This document shows positions 37,108 through 46,619 of a stretch of DNA of 56,908 bases, piece after piece. Below the pieces are notes generated by a model. The model had not been told where the DNA came from, made no database searches, and worked only from the letters and a program-made list of their open reading frames with translations. Origin of the DNA: Planococcus soli (GTDB lineage: Bacteria; Bacillota; Bacilli; Bacillales_A; Planococcaceae); the NCBI RefSeq assembly GCF_016881065.1, contig NZ_WXYN01000029.1, forward strand, positions 1 through 56,908. Direction: 5' to 3'. A program made the translations under genes and the position numbers. Numbering within the stretch: position 1 is the first letter of the stretch; each line of letters opens with the position of its first letter.

Positions 37108-38232
37108 CTACAAGTTAGACGTTTTTTTTGTAAAATCCAGTTCCGGGTAATAGGCGTTTTTCACAAGCAAATTTGGTCCCAGGCATTTGACTGCCGGGCA
37201 ATGGCAGGCGATCGATTGGGCCAAAGGGCGTTCCAGCCAGCTGTCCAGCATCGCCGGCAAAGAATCTGTTTTGATATTGCCCATTGGCGGCGTATCGCCA
37301 AAATCCGTGACAATCACTTCGCCGGTGAAAATATTGACGTTGAGGCGGGAACGGCCATCCGGGTCATTGCGGACCGAGACGTTTTTGCTGCTGCGGATGC
37401 GTTTCAATAAAGCCAGTTCTTCGGCTTCTTCGCTGCATGGGTAAAACGGCAGTGTGCCGAACAGCATCCATATGCTGTCATCCCGGGTGTCAAGCAGATT
37501 GTGGATGGCGTTTCTCGTTTCTTCCAGAGACAGCACTTCCAGATTTGAAGCGAAATCGCTCGGGTACATCGGGTGAATTTCGTGTCTTGCGCATTTCATT
37601 TCTTCGACTATTTGTTTGTGGATATTTGCCAGATGGGGCAAAGTCCGCTCGTTCAGCATCGTCTCAGCAGAAACCATGACACCGGCTTCTGCCAATGCAC
37701 GGCTATTGTCAATCATGCGCTGAAACTGTTCAGCACGCCGCTCACGGGAAGGCTTTCGTTCCATGTTGGCAAATCCGCCATCGATAAAATCATCCACTGT
37801 TCCCCAATTATGAGAGATATGAAGCACGTCCAGGTAAGGCGCAATCAGCATATACCGCTCAAGCGGCATGGTCAGATTCGAATTCATTTGTGTCCGGATG
37901 CCACGTTCATGGGCATATTTCAGTAAAGGCAGAACATAGCGCTCGACTGACTTTTTAGAAAACATCGGTTCGCCGCCGGTCAGGCTGATGGTCCGCAAAT
38001 GCGGAATGTCATCCAGCCGGGACAATAACAATTCAACCGGCAATGCATCCGGATCCCTGTGCTCGAGCATATAGCCGACGGCGCAATGTTCGCAGCGCAT
38101 ATTGCATAAATAAGTTGTCGTGAACTCGATGCTCGATAAGGTTGGTTTACCATGTTGTTCAATATCCAAATAGGCCTCCCACGGATCATTTAAGGGGGTC
38201 ATAGGCTTTTCAGCCTGTAAATTATGTAGCAT
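37108..38232 (-). CDS. yfkAB: radical SAM/CxCxxxxC motif protein YfkAB
   Basis: A 374-residue radical SAM enzyme. CNMRCEHC gives the CxxxCxxC cluster for the SAM-binding 4Fe-4S centre and SLTGGEP the SAM-binding loop. CHCPAVKC near the C-terminus is the CxCxxxxC motif that names the Bacillus YfkAB family. Reaction unknown. GGAG precedes the ATG. Confidence 0.88.
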   Translation of the reverse strand: MLHNLQAEKPMTPLNDPWEAYLDIEQHGKPTLSSIEFTTTYLCNMRCEHCAVGYMLEHRDPDALPVELLLSRLDDIPHLRTISLTGGEPMFSKKSVERYVLPLLKYAHERGIRTQMNSNLTMPLERYMLIAPYLDVLHISHNWGTVDDFIDGGFANMERKPSRERRAEQFQRMIDNSRALAEAGVMVSAETMLNERTLPHLANIHKQIVEEMKCARHEIHPMYPSDFASNLEVLSLEETRNAIHNLLDTRDDSIWMLFGTLPFYPCSEEAEELALLKRIRSSKNVSVRNDPDGRSRLNVNIFTGEVIVTDFGDTPPMGNIKTDSLPAMLDSWLERPLAQSIACHCPAVKCLGPNLLVKNAYYPELDFTKKTSNL

Positions 38233-38348
38233 ATCATCAATCTCCTAATCAGTTATTCCATTATTAAGTATGCGCTTGGATGGGCTTTTTCGCAATACGA
38301 ATAAGGATTCGGGCTTCTACAGAGAGAATCGGTTTAATTGCATGTGAA

Positions 38349-38380
38349 AAAGCCTCTTTTCTTTTCAGAAAGGAGGCTTT
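38349..38380 (-). terminator. terminator of the flippase operon
   Basis: Arms of 13 bases (38,349-38,361, 38,368-38,380) matching at 12 positions, just after the flippase gene on the minus strand. Confidence 0.7.
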
Positions 38381-38403
38381 AAATGTTTACAAAAAACTCA
38401 ATT

Positions 38404-39924
38404 TTACCGCTTCAAAATCTTCCTGCGCAATCCGGCCATCAAATCGTCGACATCCTCTATTTTCATCAGAGAGACAAGCACAAAGTAAATCGCACCAGCA
38501 AACAGGATTGCTGTGATAAGCGACAAGTTCAGTCCGGCTGCCGGCAATAGAAATTCATAGAGAAGTTTCGCCGATCCGCCCATTGCCAGTGAAGCCAATG
38601 AAATTTTCACAAAAGGCATGGAGATGTTCTTCATATCCAGCGGACCGATTTTTTTCCTTAGGCTGATATACAGCAGGAAGGTTCCGAAAATGGCCGCGAT
38701 GCTGGTGGCTAAGGCCAGTCCGCCGATTCCCAAGTATTTGGATAAGATAAAATTCAGCACAATGTTCAGCAGCATAGCTATCGCTGCATTGATCATGGGT
38801 GTCCGTGTATCCTGCATGGAGTAGAACGCCCGTGACAGCACTTCCCGCAAGCCATAGCCGATCATGCCGATCGAATAAAAGAAAAAGGCCGCAGAAGTCA
38901 TGGCAATCGCCTGCTCGTCAAAGGCACCCCGGCCAAACAGCAAAGTGACAATCGGTTCTGCAAAGAACAAAGAGCCCACTGTCGCGGGAATGACCAATAG
39001 ATTGATGCCGGTGATCGCTTGTGCCAGCGCTTTTTTCAAGCCATCCAAATTGCCTTTGGAAGCCATTTTTGAGATCAATGGATACATGACCGTCGAAATG
39101 GAAACGACAAACACTCCCTGAACAAATAAATTAAGCGTATTGGCGTAATTCAATGCAGAAATGCCCCCAACGGAAATTTGCGATGCCAGGGTGCGGTCGA
39201 TCAGTTTGTTGATTTGGTTGACCGAAGATCCGATAATGACCGGTATCGCAAGAAACAGCATGTTTTTGATGTGCTGATCCTTTAAATTGAAAATGAATTG
39301 ATAGCGGAACCCTTTCCGGTAGGCAAAATAAAGCAAAATCACAAACTGGACGATAATGGCGACTACATTGCCGATCGCCAACAGCAGGATAAAGTCATAC
39401 CGGTCGCTGAGGACTATCGATGCAATGAGGACAATATTGAGCGGCAACCCGATCAGAGTCGGCACCACGTAATACTTCTTCATATTAAGATAGGCGCTCA
39501 AAATGCGGATGGCCATCGTGAAGTAAATCCCCACGATGCTGATGCGCGTGAACGTAGTTGCCAATTCGAGAATGTCGCCCGTAAAGCCGCTGGCGAAAAG
39601 CTTAACCAATGTTTCTGTGAAAACCAACCCGGCAATGACAACAACAGTCGCCAAAGCGAAGAGGATATTCAGCAGATTGTTGGTATAGTCTTTGCTGGCG
39701 CGCTTGCCGTCTTTCTCTTCTATCCGGCTGTACATCGGAATATAGCCGGTTGATATGCCGGTCGCGACAAAGCCGAAGATGACGGTCGGAATCGTCAATG
39801 AAATTAAATAGGCATCACTGACTCCGGAGGCGCCATAAAAATACGACAGCGTGATGTCTCTGAAGAAACCGATAAACTTGGAGAAAATCGTTAACACCAT
39901 GATGAGTATGACTGCTTTTTTCAT
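38404..39924 (-). CDS. MurJ/MviN-type lipid II flippase
   Basis: A 506-residue MOP-superfamily membrane protein with about 14 helices. It carries MviN/MurJ-type features such as FRDITLSYFYGASGVSDAYL and GLREVLSRAFYSMQDTRTP. It should flip an undecaprenyl-linked saccharide across the membrane. It is the second gene after an ATP-grasp enzyme, so it might serve an exopolysaccharide or be a secondary MurJ. Confidence 0.88.
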   Translation of the reverse strand: MKKAVILIMVLTIFSKFIGFFRDITLSYFYGASGVSDAYLISLTIPTVIFGFVATGISTGYIPMYSRIEEKDGKRASKDYTNNLLNILFALATVVVIAGLVFTETLVKLFASGFTGDILELATTFTRISIVGIYFTMAIRILSAYLNMKKYYVVPTLIGLPLNIVLIASIVLSDRYDFILLLAIGNVVAIIVQFVILLYFAYRKGFRYQFIFNLKDQHIKNMLFLAIPVIIGSSVNQINKLIDRTLASQISVGGISALNYANTLNLFVQGVFVVSISTVMYPLISKMASKGNLDGLKKALAQAITGINLLVIPATVGSLFFAEPIVTLLFGRGAFDEQAIAMTSAAFFFYSIGMIGYGLREVLSRAFYSMQDTRTPMINAAIAMLLNIVLNFILSKYLGIGGLALATSIAAIFGTFLLYISLRKKIGPLDMKNISMPFVKISLASLAMGGSAKLLYEFLLPAAGLNLSLITAILFAGAIYFVLVSLMKIEDVDDLMAGLRRKILKR

Positions 39925-39985
39925 AGGAACCCCAATTCGAACGTCTTTAGTTTAGTTGGCAGCTTTGTTATCCGAAAGCTGTCGG

Positions 39986-41005
39986 TTAATCTTCGTGGAT
40001 AAAGAAGTGATCCCGGAAACGGATCATGCGTGTATTCCACCGTGGCTGGACTTCTGCCCGTTCGTTCAGCACATTGTACTGAAGATACAGGTACGGAAAG
40101 TTGACATCCGCTCCAAGGCTCATCACCTGGCTGCCGCAAAATCGAGCATTAACGTCCGTCAATTTATAGCCATCATCGGTTTTGAAGAATTGCAGATTCA
40201 AAAACCCGTTGTCCGCCAGCTCCTCTGTTATTAGAGTGGCTGCACGGATCAATGCTTCGTTATAAACCACTTTTCCGTCCAGCACAATTCCGCTTGAAAC
40301 ACCTGTCCGCTCACGTGGAACAGCAGTCACCACTTTCCCGTCATGGATCAGCACGTCAACGCTGTACTCCTTGCCGGAAAGATACTCCATTGCAATTCGC
40401 CGGTTGCTGGGATCCAGGTCACAGTAATCGTCTGCATTGACGAACTTATTTTTGCCAGCCCGCAAAGCCGACAGATAATTTTCCCGGTTGGTGACAATAG
40501 AGAATCCCATGGACCCGTAGCCCGTCACTTCTTTTACTACGACGTATGGTTCCCCTGGGAATGATTCTTTCAGTATCCTATGTATGTGTTGTGTTCCTGT
40601 AAAACCGACGTATTTAGGTATGTATTGGGACAAGCCACGCTCCAAGAGAAACTCATATGTTTTTTCTTTATCATTCAGCACCTCAAAGTTCCTGCTTTCA
40701 GGCAATGCCACAAGAACATCCAACTCACTTCGGAACTCATGGTATAAGGCAATTTCTTCATGCAAGGAAGGGAATATTACATCGATTTTTTCTTCTTCCA
40801 CAATCTTTAAAATCGCCTGCTTATATAATTTTTCATCAGTAAACCGAGGGATTTGATAAGTTTTGTCGCAAAATTGATTGCCAGACGTCAGCGTGCGGCG
40901 GTCTGCGCCGACGGTATAAACGTCGTCTTTTCCCTGAAAACCGCGCAGCAGCCCTTGTGCTGTCGGCCCACCTATTCCGGTTACCAGTACATTGATCGTC
41001 TTCAT
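39986..41005 (-). CDS. ATP-grasp family ligase (carbamoyl-phosphate synthase-like)
   Basis: A 339-residue protein: N-terminal Rossmann-like pre-ATP-grasp part (VLVTGIGGPTAQGLLRGF), then ATP-grasp core (YVVVKEVTGYGSMGF, AMEYLSGKEYSVDVL, and LTDVNARFCGSQ for metal-binding residues). Such ligases join a carboxylate to an amine or thiol. It precedes the flippase by 61 bases in the same direction, so a role in modifying a surface saccharide or peptide is likely but inferred. Confidence 0.82.
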   Translation of the reverse strand: MKTINVLVTGIGGPTAQGLLRGFQGKDDVYTVGADRRTLTSGNQFCDKTYQIPRFTDEKLYKQAILKIVEEEKIDVIFPSLHEEIALYHEFRSELDVLVALPESRNFEVLNDKEKTYEFLLERGLSQYIPKYVGFTGTQHIHRILKESFPGEPYVVVKEVTGYGSMGFSIVTNRENYLSALRAGKNKFVNADDYCDLDPSNRRIAMEYLSGKEYSVDVLIHDGKVVTAVPRERTGVSSGIVLDGKVVYNEALIRAATLITEELADNGFLNLQFFKTDDGYKLTDVNARFCGSQVMSLGADVNFPYLYLQYNVLNERAEVQPRWNTRMIRFRDHFFIHED

Positions 41006-41256
41006 CTTCCATCTCCCTCATCCATCAATTCATTTATTGCCCCTGTTTTGATAGAAGCGACATAAATTTATATTATCAGAATTTACAGGGTCTTTGGTGT
41101 TTTTTTTGCAATCGGTACAAAAGTTAAGTAACTTTAAGGGAATAGCCGACAGAAATTAAAAAATAGTTTTTGGAAGCAGTCTAATTGAGTTGATGCCCTT
41201 AATGGAGCATTGCGGCTTTGCTTCTTTAACAACTGAGTAAATAGGAGGAATGAAAA

Positions 41257-42108
41257 ATGAACCCATCAATGGAAAAGCCAGGCCTATGGACAGAAGCACA
41301 AGTGAAAGCAACACTGCCACACAGAGGACAGGAAAGCCACAAAGGAAGCTACGGAACCGCTTTGCTGATTGCCGGCACGAAAGAAATGCCTGGCGCTGCT
41401 TTGCTGGCAGGGCTTGGTGCCATGAGAAGCGGAGTCGGCAAGCTGGTCATTGCGACAGAAGCCGGTGCAATGGGCATGATTGTTCCACAGCTGCCGGAAG
41501 CTACATATCTGCAGGATGGACTGCAGCAAATTGCACAGCACCAGGCTTCGGTTGATTCTTACCGTGCAGCAGCCATCGGTCCCGGAACCAATCCCTCCGG
41601 TTTGACGGAAGATGCCGTGCACGTTCTGCTCAAAAGCCCAATGCCGGTTATTCTGGACGCCGGCGCGTTAAGCCGCCGGACCTATAGTGAACGGCAAGCA
41701 CCCATCATCCTGACGCCGCACCCTGCCGAGTTTTCCCGCATTACCGGGGTGGCTGTCGAGACAATTCAAGAAAACCGGGCTCATCACGCCGGCGTCTGGG
41801 CGAACAGATTAGGCGTTACCATCGTATTAAAAGGCCAAAAGACCATCACGGCATTTCCGGATGGGGAAATCTGGGCAAATCCATCCGGCAACAGCGCGCT
41901 TGCCAAAGGCGGCACCGGCGACACCTTGACCGGTATGATGCTCGGCATGCTGTGCTGCCATGAGAATTGGAAGCACGCAGTGTTGAATGCAGTTCACCTT
42001 CACGGAGCCTGCGCGGATGAGTGGGTAAAGCAGTACTCTCCCCATACGCTGCTGGCGCATGAATTGACCGGATTGCTTCCAGAAGTCTGGGCGCGATTTG
42101 AAAAATAA
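41257..42108 (+). CDS. nnrD: ADP-dependent NAD(P)H-hydrate dehydratase
   Basis: A 283-residue ribokinase-like repair enzyme that dehydrates damaged NAD(P)H hydrates. Signatures: HKGSYGTALLIAGTKEMPGA, AIGPGTNPSG, LTPHPAEFSRI and NSALAKGGTGDTLTGMM. The epimerase (NnrE) domain is not fused. AGGAGG precedes the ATG. Confidence 0.9.
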   Translation: MNPSMEKPGLWTEAQVKATLPHRGQESHKGSYGTALLIAGTKEMPGAALLAGLGAMRSGVGKLVIATEAGAMGMIVPQLPEATYLQDGLQQIAQHQASVDSYRAAAIGPGTNPSGLTEDAVHVLLKSPMPVILDAGALSRRTYSERQAPIILTPHPAEFSRITGVAVETIQENRAHHAGVWANRLGVTIVLKGQKTITAFPDGEIWANPSGNSALAKGGTGDTLTGMMLGMLCCHENWKHAVLNAVHLHGACADEWVKQYSPHTLLAHELTGLLPEVWARFEK

Positions 42109-42160
42109 ATTCAGTTGAAAACCGGCCGGTACTATTCACCGCCGGTATTCACTATTTCTT

Positions 42161-42628
42161 TTATTCGAAATTGCCATCCTCTTTTATTTTCAATAACAGA
42201 GCTTTACAGCCGTCCACAACCAGTTGGTAGGTTTCCTCAAAATTGCCAGTAAAGTATGGATCGGGAACGTCCTTTGAATGATCAGTCAAATCCAGGAACC
42301 GAAGGATTTTCGGGTGGTCCGGCTGGCCCAGCATCCAGCGGATATCGTCAATATTTGACTGGTCCATGCCGATAATAAAGTCGAATTTATCGAAATCCCC
42401 CTTTTGAAGCTGGCGCCCTTTTAAACCATGGACCGTGATGCTGTTATCTTTCAATATTTTCAATGTTCCCGGATGCGGGTCTTTGCCGACATGCCAGCCC
42501 CCTGTTCCCGCCGAGTCCACTTCCACTTTTTGGGACAAGCCTGCTTTATCCAATTGCTCCCGCAATACAGCTTCCGCCATCGGTGAACGGCAAATATTCC
42601 CAAGGCAAACAAACAAGATACGGATCAT
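42161..42628 (-). CDS. low-molecular-weight protein tyrosine phosphatase
   Basis: A 155-residue phosphatase with the P-loop CLGNICRSP near the N-terminus and the general acid Asp in VPDPYF. AAAGGAGG precedes ATG 42,628; a longer frame reaches 42,712 without a site. Confidence 0.9.
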   Translation of the reverse strand: MIRILFVCLGNICRSPMAEAVLREQLDKAGLSQKVEVDSAGTGGWHVGKDPHPGTLKILKDNSITVHGLKGRQLQKGDFDKFDFIIGMDQSNIDDIRWMLGQPDHPKILRFLDLTDHSKDVPDPYFTGNFEETYQLVVDGCKALLLKIKEDGNFE

Positions 42629-42815
42629 GCATTGTCCTCCTTTCCAATTTTTAGTATGCGTTCTTTGCACACTTATTTGATTATTATAGCACCAGCCGAT
42701 ATTTTCGGGCATTGCAGGATTTTTCCCTTCCCGAACCAGTTTATCAACGCAAAAGGGTTTAATGGATGCTTAATGCGGAATACTAACAACATACAGTGAA
42801 AGCGAGGAATCAATC

Positions 42816-43238
42816 ATGGACACACAAATTCAGGCATTGCCTGCCACACAGACAAAAGTTGCCGAAGCAGGCCCCGACCACATTAATCAACAAATAGAAC
42901 GGGAAACCGAAGCCCGCATCAATCATTTTAAACGCCAAGATTCCCAAGCGATCCACGAACGCATCGACGAACTGGAACGCGAATGGGATACCGGGAAAGT
43001 TCTAAAAGCCGCGTTGGCTGGCATTGCGCTGTCTTCCTCCCTCCTGGCGCTGACAACAAATAAGAAATGGGCGCTGTTAAGCGGAACCTCCAGTGCCTTT
43101 ATGCTTCAGTACACGCTGCAAGGATGGTGCCCGCCGCTGTCTTTGATCCGTCGCAAAGGCGTTCGCACACCAAATGAAATACAGCTGGAAATACAGGCAT
43201 TAAGAAATCTATTGAAAGACGAACACTACCCGCTGTAA
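42816..43238 (+). CDS. DUF2892-type membrane protein
   Basis: A 140-residue protein with a helical N-terminal half (E/R-rich, coiled-coil-like), one or two membrane helices (ALAGIALSSSLLALTTN, LLSGTSSAFMLQYTLQ) and the ending LQGWCPPLSLIRRKGVRTPNEI that is typical of DUF2892-like proteins. Function unknown. Confidence 0.75.
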   Translation: MDTQIQALPATQTKVAEAGPDHINQQIERETEARINHFKRQDSQAIHERIDELEREWDTGKVLKAALAGIALSSSLLALTTNKKWALLSGTSSAFMLQYTLQGWCPPLSLIRRKGVRTPNEIQLEIQALRNLLKDEHYPL

Positions 43239-43249
43239 AAATCGAAACC

Positions 43250-43293
43250 ACAAAAACGGCTTATCCCATTTAAATGGGATAAGCCGTTTTTGT
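43250..43293. terminator. perfect palindromic terminator
   Basis: A 44-base perfect palindrome (arms 43,250-43,271 and 43,272-43,293, ending in A and T runs) between convergent genes. Confidence 0.8.
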
Positions 43294-43301
43294 ACCGGTA
43301 T

Positions 43302-43547
43302 TCAAATCTTGAAATGCTGTTTACCGGTTGGTTTATTGCGAACTAGTTTTCCTTTGTAAATGACCCACAGCAAATAAAGTATGCCGATGATGCTCAATGA
43401 AAACAAAATAACCTGGTACGAAGCCAGGCCGCGGTGCATCATAGTTTCTGCATAGCGGATGCAATTCATCGAAAAAATCAATATCGGCAACCATAACCAA
43501 TTATTAGAAATTGACTTTTCCCCCTTTTTACGAGCGACCGGCTCCAT
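43302..43547 (-). CDS. small two-TM protein
   Basis: An 81-residue protein with two hydrophobic helices (WLWLPILIFSMNCI and VILFSLSIIGILYLLWVIY) and basic ends. No good ribosome site precedes the ATG. Function unknown. Confidence 0.5.
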   Translation of the reverse strand: MEPVARKKGEKSISNNWLWLPILIFSMNCIRYAETMMHRGLASYQVILFSLSIIGILYLLWVIYKGKLVRNKPTGKQHFKI

Positions 43548-43660
43548 CTGCGAAAGCTTCTAATCATCTCAGCTTCTTATTGTATCAAAAAAACAGGAAA
43601 AATAAAGAGTTTTTATTTTACTTGCTCTGGCAACAAAATCCCGCCCCTTTAAATGCATAG

Positions 43661-43693
43661 AAAAAGAGCAGGCTGTGTTAGCCTGCTCTTTTT
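43661..43693 (-). terminator. terminator of cstA
   Basis: Perfect 14-base arms (43,661-43,674, 43,680-43,693), overlapping the end of cstA and followed by U residues on the minus strand. Confidence 0.8.
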
Positions 43694-45123
43694 TATTCGA
43701 CCGCAGCAACTGTCTGCACGTCTTCTTTTCGGTTCTTTCGGGCCTTGCCATAAAACAGGACAATAACGATGCCCGTCAGGATGAGACCGATAACAAATGA
43801 AACATTCAGATCCAAATTAAAGCCGATTTTCTGGTTGAGTATATAGACAAAAACCATATACGTAATAAAAATAGCCGGCGCAAGCGATACCAGGTAATTT
43901 TTACCCTGGATATAGAGATACATCGTGGCGATCCACAAAGCAATTGCCGCAGTCGCCTGATTGGCCCACGAAAAGTAGCGCCACAGCAGATTAAAGTCAA
44001 TCTGCGTCAACACCGCTGAGATGATAAACAGGGGAACAGCGATAGCCAACCGTTTTACCAGCTTGGTTTGATCTACTTTGATGTAATCGGCAATGATGGA
44101 GCGTGCAGCACGGAATGCTGTATCGCCCGAAGTGATCGGCAAGACGATGGCGCCAAGAACGGCGATTGTACCGCCTACCGCGCCAAGCAAGGTCATGGAT
44201 ACTTCATTGACGACCGCTGACGGCGTCCCTGAGTTGATCAGGCCGCTCAATGTCTGGCCGTCAAAAATGCTCATGGCTGCAGCAGCCCAGATCATAGCGA
44301 TAATGGCTTCAGCAATCATCATGCCGTAAAAGATGTAGCGGCCCTGGGATTCTTTTTCAACTGTCCGCGAAATGATTGGCGACTGTGTGGCATGAAAACC
44401 GGACAGCGCTCCGCAGGTAATGGTAAAGAACAAGATTGGGAAAATTGGCAAGTCGGCTGGATGCATGTTTGTAAAGTTCAATTCCGGTATTTTGTAATCG
44501 GAAAACAATAGCGCAAATCCAACGCCAAGGGTACCGACCAATAGCACAGCTCCAAAGTACGGATAAAGCCGCCCTATGATTTTGTCAATCGGCAAAATGG
44601 TCGATAGGAAATAATAAATGAAAATAAAGACAATTATGATGCCCACGGCAACTTTGCCATCCATTAAGATTGATAGCAACGATGCCGGTGTTGTAACAAA
44701 TACGGTTCCGACCAATAACAGCAGCAGCAAAGCGAACAAATTGACGATATGCCGCGATGCCGCCCCCAAAAACTTGCCTGCAAGTTCCGGAATGTGAGCA
44801 CCTTTGTTGCGGATGGAAATCATTCCGGTCAAATAATCATGAACCGCTCCTGCAAATATCGAGCCGATAACGATCCATAAAAAAGCGACAGGCCCATAAA
44901 GCGCCCCCATGATTGGACCGAAAATCGGTCCGGTTCCGGCAATATTCAACAACTGGATCAGTGCATTTTTGTGTTTGTTCATCGGCACAAAATCCACGCC
45001 GTCCGCATTTGCATAAGCCGGTGTTTTTCTCGCTTCCACCGGATCAAATAACTTTTCGATAAATTTTCCGTATGTAAAGTATGCCACCACTAAAATAACG
45101 ATGGAAATTAGAAAAGTAAACAT
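43693..45123 (-). CDS. cstA: CstA-family pyruvate/peptide transporter
   Basis: A 476-residue membrane protein with many helices and CstA signatures (NIAGTGPIFGPIMGALYGP, HDYLTGMISIRNKGAHIPEL, GDTAFRAARSIIADY). Family members import pyruvate or peptides when preferred carbon runs out. It is the short form compared with E. coli CstA (about 700 residues). A consensus cre lies 22 bases upstream, so CcpA repression is expected. Confidence 0.9.
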   Translation of the reverse strand: MFTFLISIVILVVAYFTYGKFIEKLFDPVEARKTPAYANADGVDFVPMNKHKNALIQLLNIAGTGPIFGPIMGALYGPVAFLWIVIGSIFAGAVHDYLTGMISIRNKGAHIPELAGKFLGAASRHIVNLFALLLLLLVGTVFVTTPASLLSILMDGKVAVGIIIVFIFIYYFLSTILPIDKIIGRLYPYFGAVLLVGTLGVGFALLFSDYKIPELNFTNMHPADLPIFPILFFTITCGALSGFHATQSPIISRTVEKESQGRYIFYGMMIAEAIIAMIWAAAAMSIFDGQTLSGLINSGTPSAVVNEVSMTLLGAVGGTIAVLGAIVLPITSGDTAFRAARSIIADYIKVDQTKLVKRLAIAVPLFIISAVLTQIDFNLLWRYFSWANQATAAIALWIATMYLYIQGKNYLVSLAPAIFITYMVFVYILNQKIGFNLDLNVSFVIGLILTGIVIVLFYGKARKNRKEDVQTVAAVE

Positions 45124-45144
45124 TGGACACCTCTGTTCTATTTT

Positions 45145-45158
45145 TGAAAACGCTTTCT
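45145..45158 (-). promoter_or_regulatory. consensus cre (CcpA operator) of cstA
   Basis: TGAAAACGCTTTCT matches TGWAARCGNTWNCW at all 14 positions, and lies 22 bases before the cstA ATG. Carbon catabolite repression by CcpA with Ser-phosphorylated HPr is expected. Confidence 0.8.
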
Positions 45159-45655
45159 TACTATAGTGAAAAAGTTTGCTGCTTTTAAAATTGACTTTCT
45201 GTTGCTCGTTTTATTCTCCTTTCCCTTATATGTACTGCTCTCTACAGTAAATTAAAGTGAAATTTTCATTTAAAAATCTGAAACATAAGTTATCTTATTA
45301 TTTTAATTTTACTTAGTCAATCTTTTTTTGGAAAATACAAGAAAGTTAAACCAGTCTCTTTTAAAAATGGATCGTTTCAATACGTGCAAAAAAAGCCTTC
45401 AAGCTGCGAAAGGCGTGAAATGATTATTCCAGAAATGATAATATCCCTTTCATTAGGACTTTGGCGAGCGGTACACGCTCCATCTGCACTTTGTCTATCA
45501 TGCAAAGACTGGCGCCCTTTGCCTGGCTTCTTGCGGGAGCTATGCCCAAAGCGTCCGAAGCGTTGAGTAAAAGCTAGATTCTTTAGTTCAACATATATAG
45601 TTCTAATAATTATCTAAAATCCTAAACTATTCATCAATTATTTTCTCCATTGAAA
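45159..45655. other. intergenic region with a GC-rich islet
   Basis: About 500 bases without a supported gene. AT-rich flanks surround a GC-richer stretch (about 45,460-45,566) containing short inverted segments (CTTTGTCTA / TGCAAAG). It may be a decayed copy of a dispersed repeat. Confidence 0.35.
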
Positions 45656-45685
45656 AAAGCACAGGAATACTCTCCTGTACTTTTC
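45656..45685 (-). terminator. terminator of the SGNH hydrolase gene
   Basis: Arms AAAAGCACAGGA and TCCTGTACTTTT (11 of 12 paired) just after the gene. Confidence 0.65.
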
Positions 45686-45711
45686 CGCCTATTATTAACC
45701 AATAAAACCTG

Positions 45712-46398
45712 TTATTTTTTTGTTGGATGGATAGTGAAGCCAGTCGTAGATAAAGTATGGATCAACAATTCATGCATCAGCTTATAGCCTTCGTCGTTGG
45801 GGTGAATAGAATCCAACCAAATAGATGGGTTCTTACCCATGGCAGCTGTTTTTGATACGATAACCCCTTTTTCGCCGATGGCTGAGTTCCAAAGGCGAAA
45901 CAACAGGTTTGTAAAACCGAAATACTGCTCTTCCTTTTTCATGGAATTGTACAGGTTATTCTGAACGATGATGACGCTATGATTGGCTTGCCGAATCATG
46001 GAATAGATCTCAAGCAGGTTTTGGCGATAGGTGCGTTTTAAAATGGCAAATTGCCGAATCAGTCCCTTAGCCCCGCCATTTCGGAATCCGCGAAGCAAAT
46101 CATTGCCGCCGATGTTCAACAGAACAAGATCCGCTTTTTGCAGCGGTGCATGCCAGGAATCGGTCCGCATTTTCTGAACAAGCCCGCTGCTGGTCAATCC
46201 ATTAATGCCAAGATTTGTGATGCGGCTTGCCGGAAAGGTTTCTTTCAAGTAATTGGCGATGCCGCCTTTAGTTCCGTAGCCATAAGCTACTGAGTCGCCT
46301 AAAATGACGATATTCTCTATATGAAGCGCTGTTTCATTTTTTTTGGTAGCGAGAAAAGGTGCTCTTCCAAAAAGGGCACCGGATCGGATATTGATCAA
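45712..46398 (-). CDS. SGNH/GDSL hydrolase
   Basis: A 228-residue esterase-like protein: GDSVAYGYG (catalytic Ser), LNIGGNDLL (Asn), and DSIHPNDEGY (Asp and His). Substrate unknown. The frame begins at TTG without a strong ribosome site, so the N-terminus is uncertain. Confidence 0.85.
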   Translation of the reverse strand: MINIRSGALFGRAPFLATKKNETALHIENIVILGDSVAYGYGTKGGIANYLKETFPASRITNLGINGLTSSGLVQKMRTDSWHAPLQKADLVLLNIGGNDLLRGFRNGGAKGLIRQFAILKRTYRQNLLEIYSMIRQANHSVIIVQNNLYNSMKKEEQYFGFTNLLFRLWNSAIGEKGVIVSKTAAMGKNPSIWLDSIHPNDEGYKLMHELLIHTLSTTGFTIHPTKK

Positions 46399-46619
46399 TC
46401 TGCTGCACGTCCCTTCTTGCTGTTATTCTCTGTTATTTTATCATATTTCAGCTTTTTTCCGGTATGAAACGCTCTTTTCGGACGTCTTCACCTTATACAT
46501 TACTGGCCGAACCCCTTATTATTGTAGGAGAAGTTTGCTTTCGATATGCCACTCTTCAAAAGTGATGCATCGCTGTGAAGCGAACGTTTAGGAAGATACA
46601 CCACAAAGGAGTGAGCTCG

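Noticed and set aside
45384-45566. 60-codon plus-strand frame in the cstA upstream spacer
   Set aside because: It spans the GC-rich islet, lacks a ribosome site and has no recognisable content.
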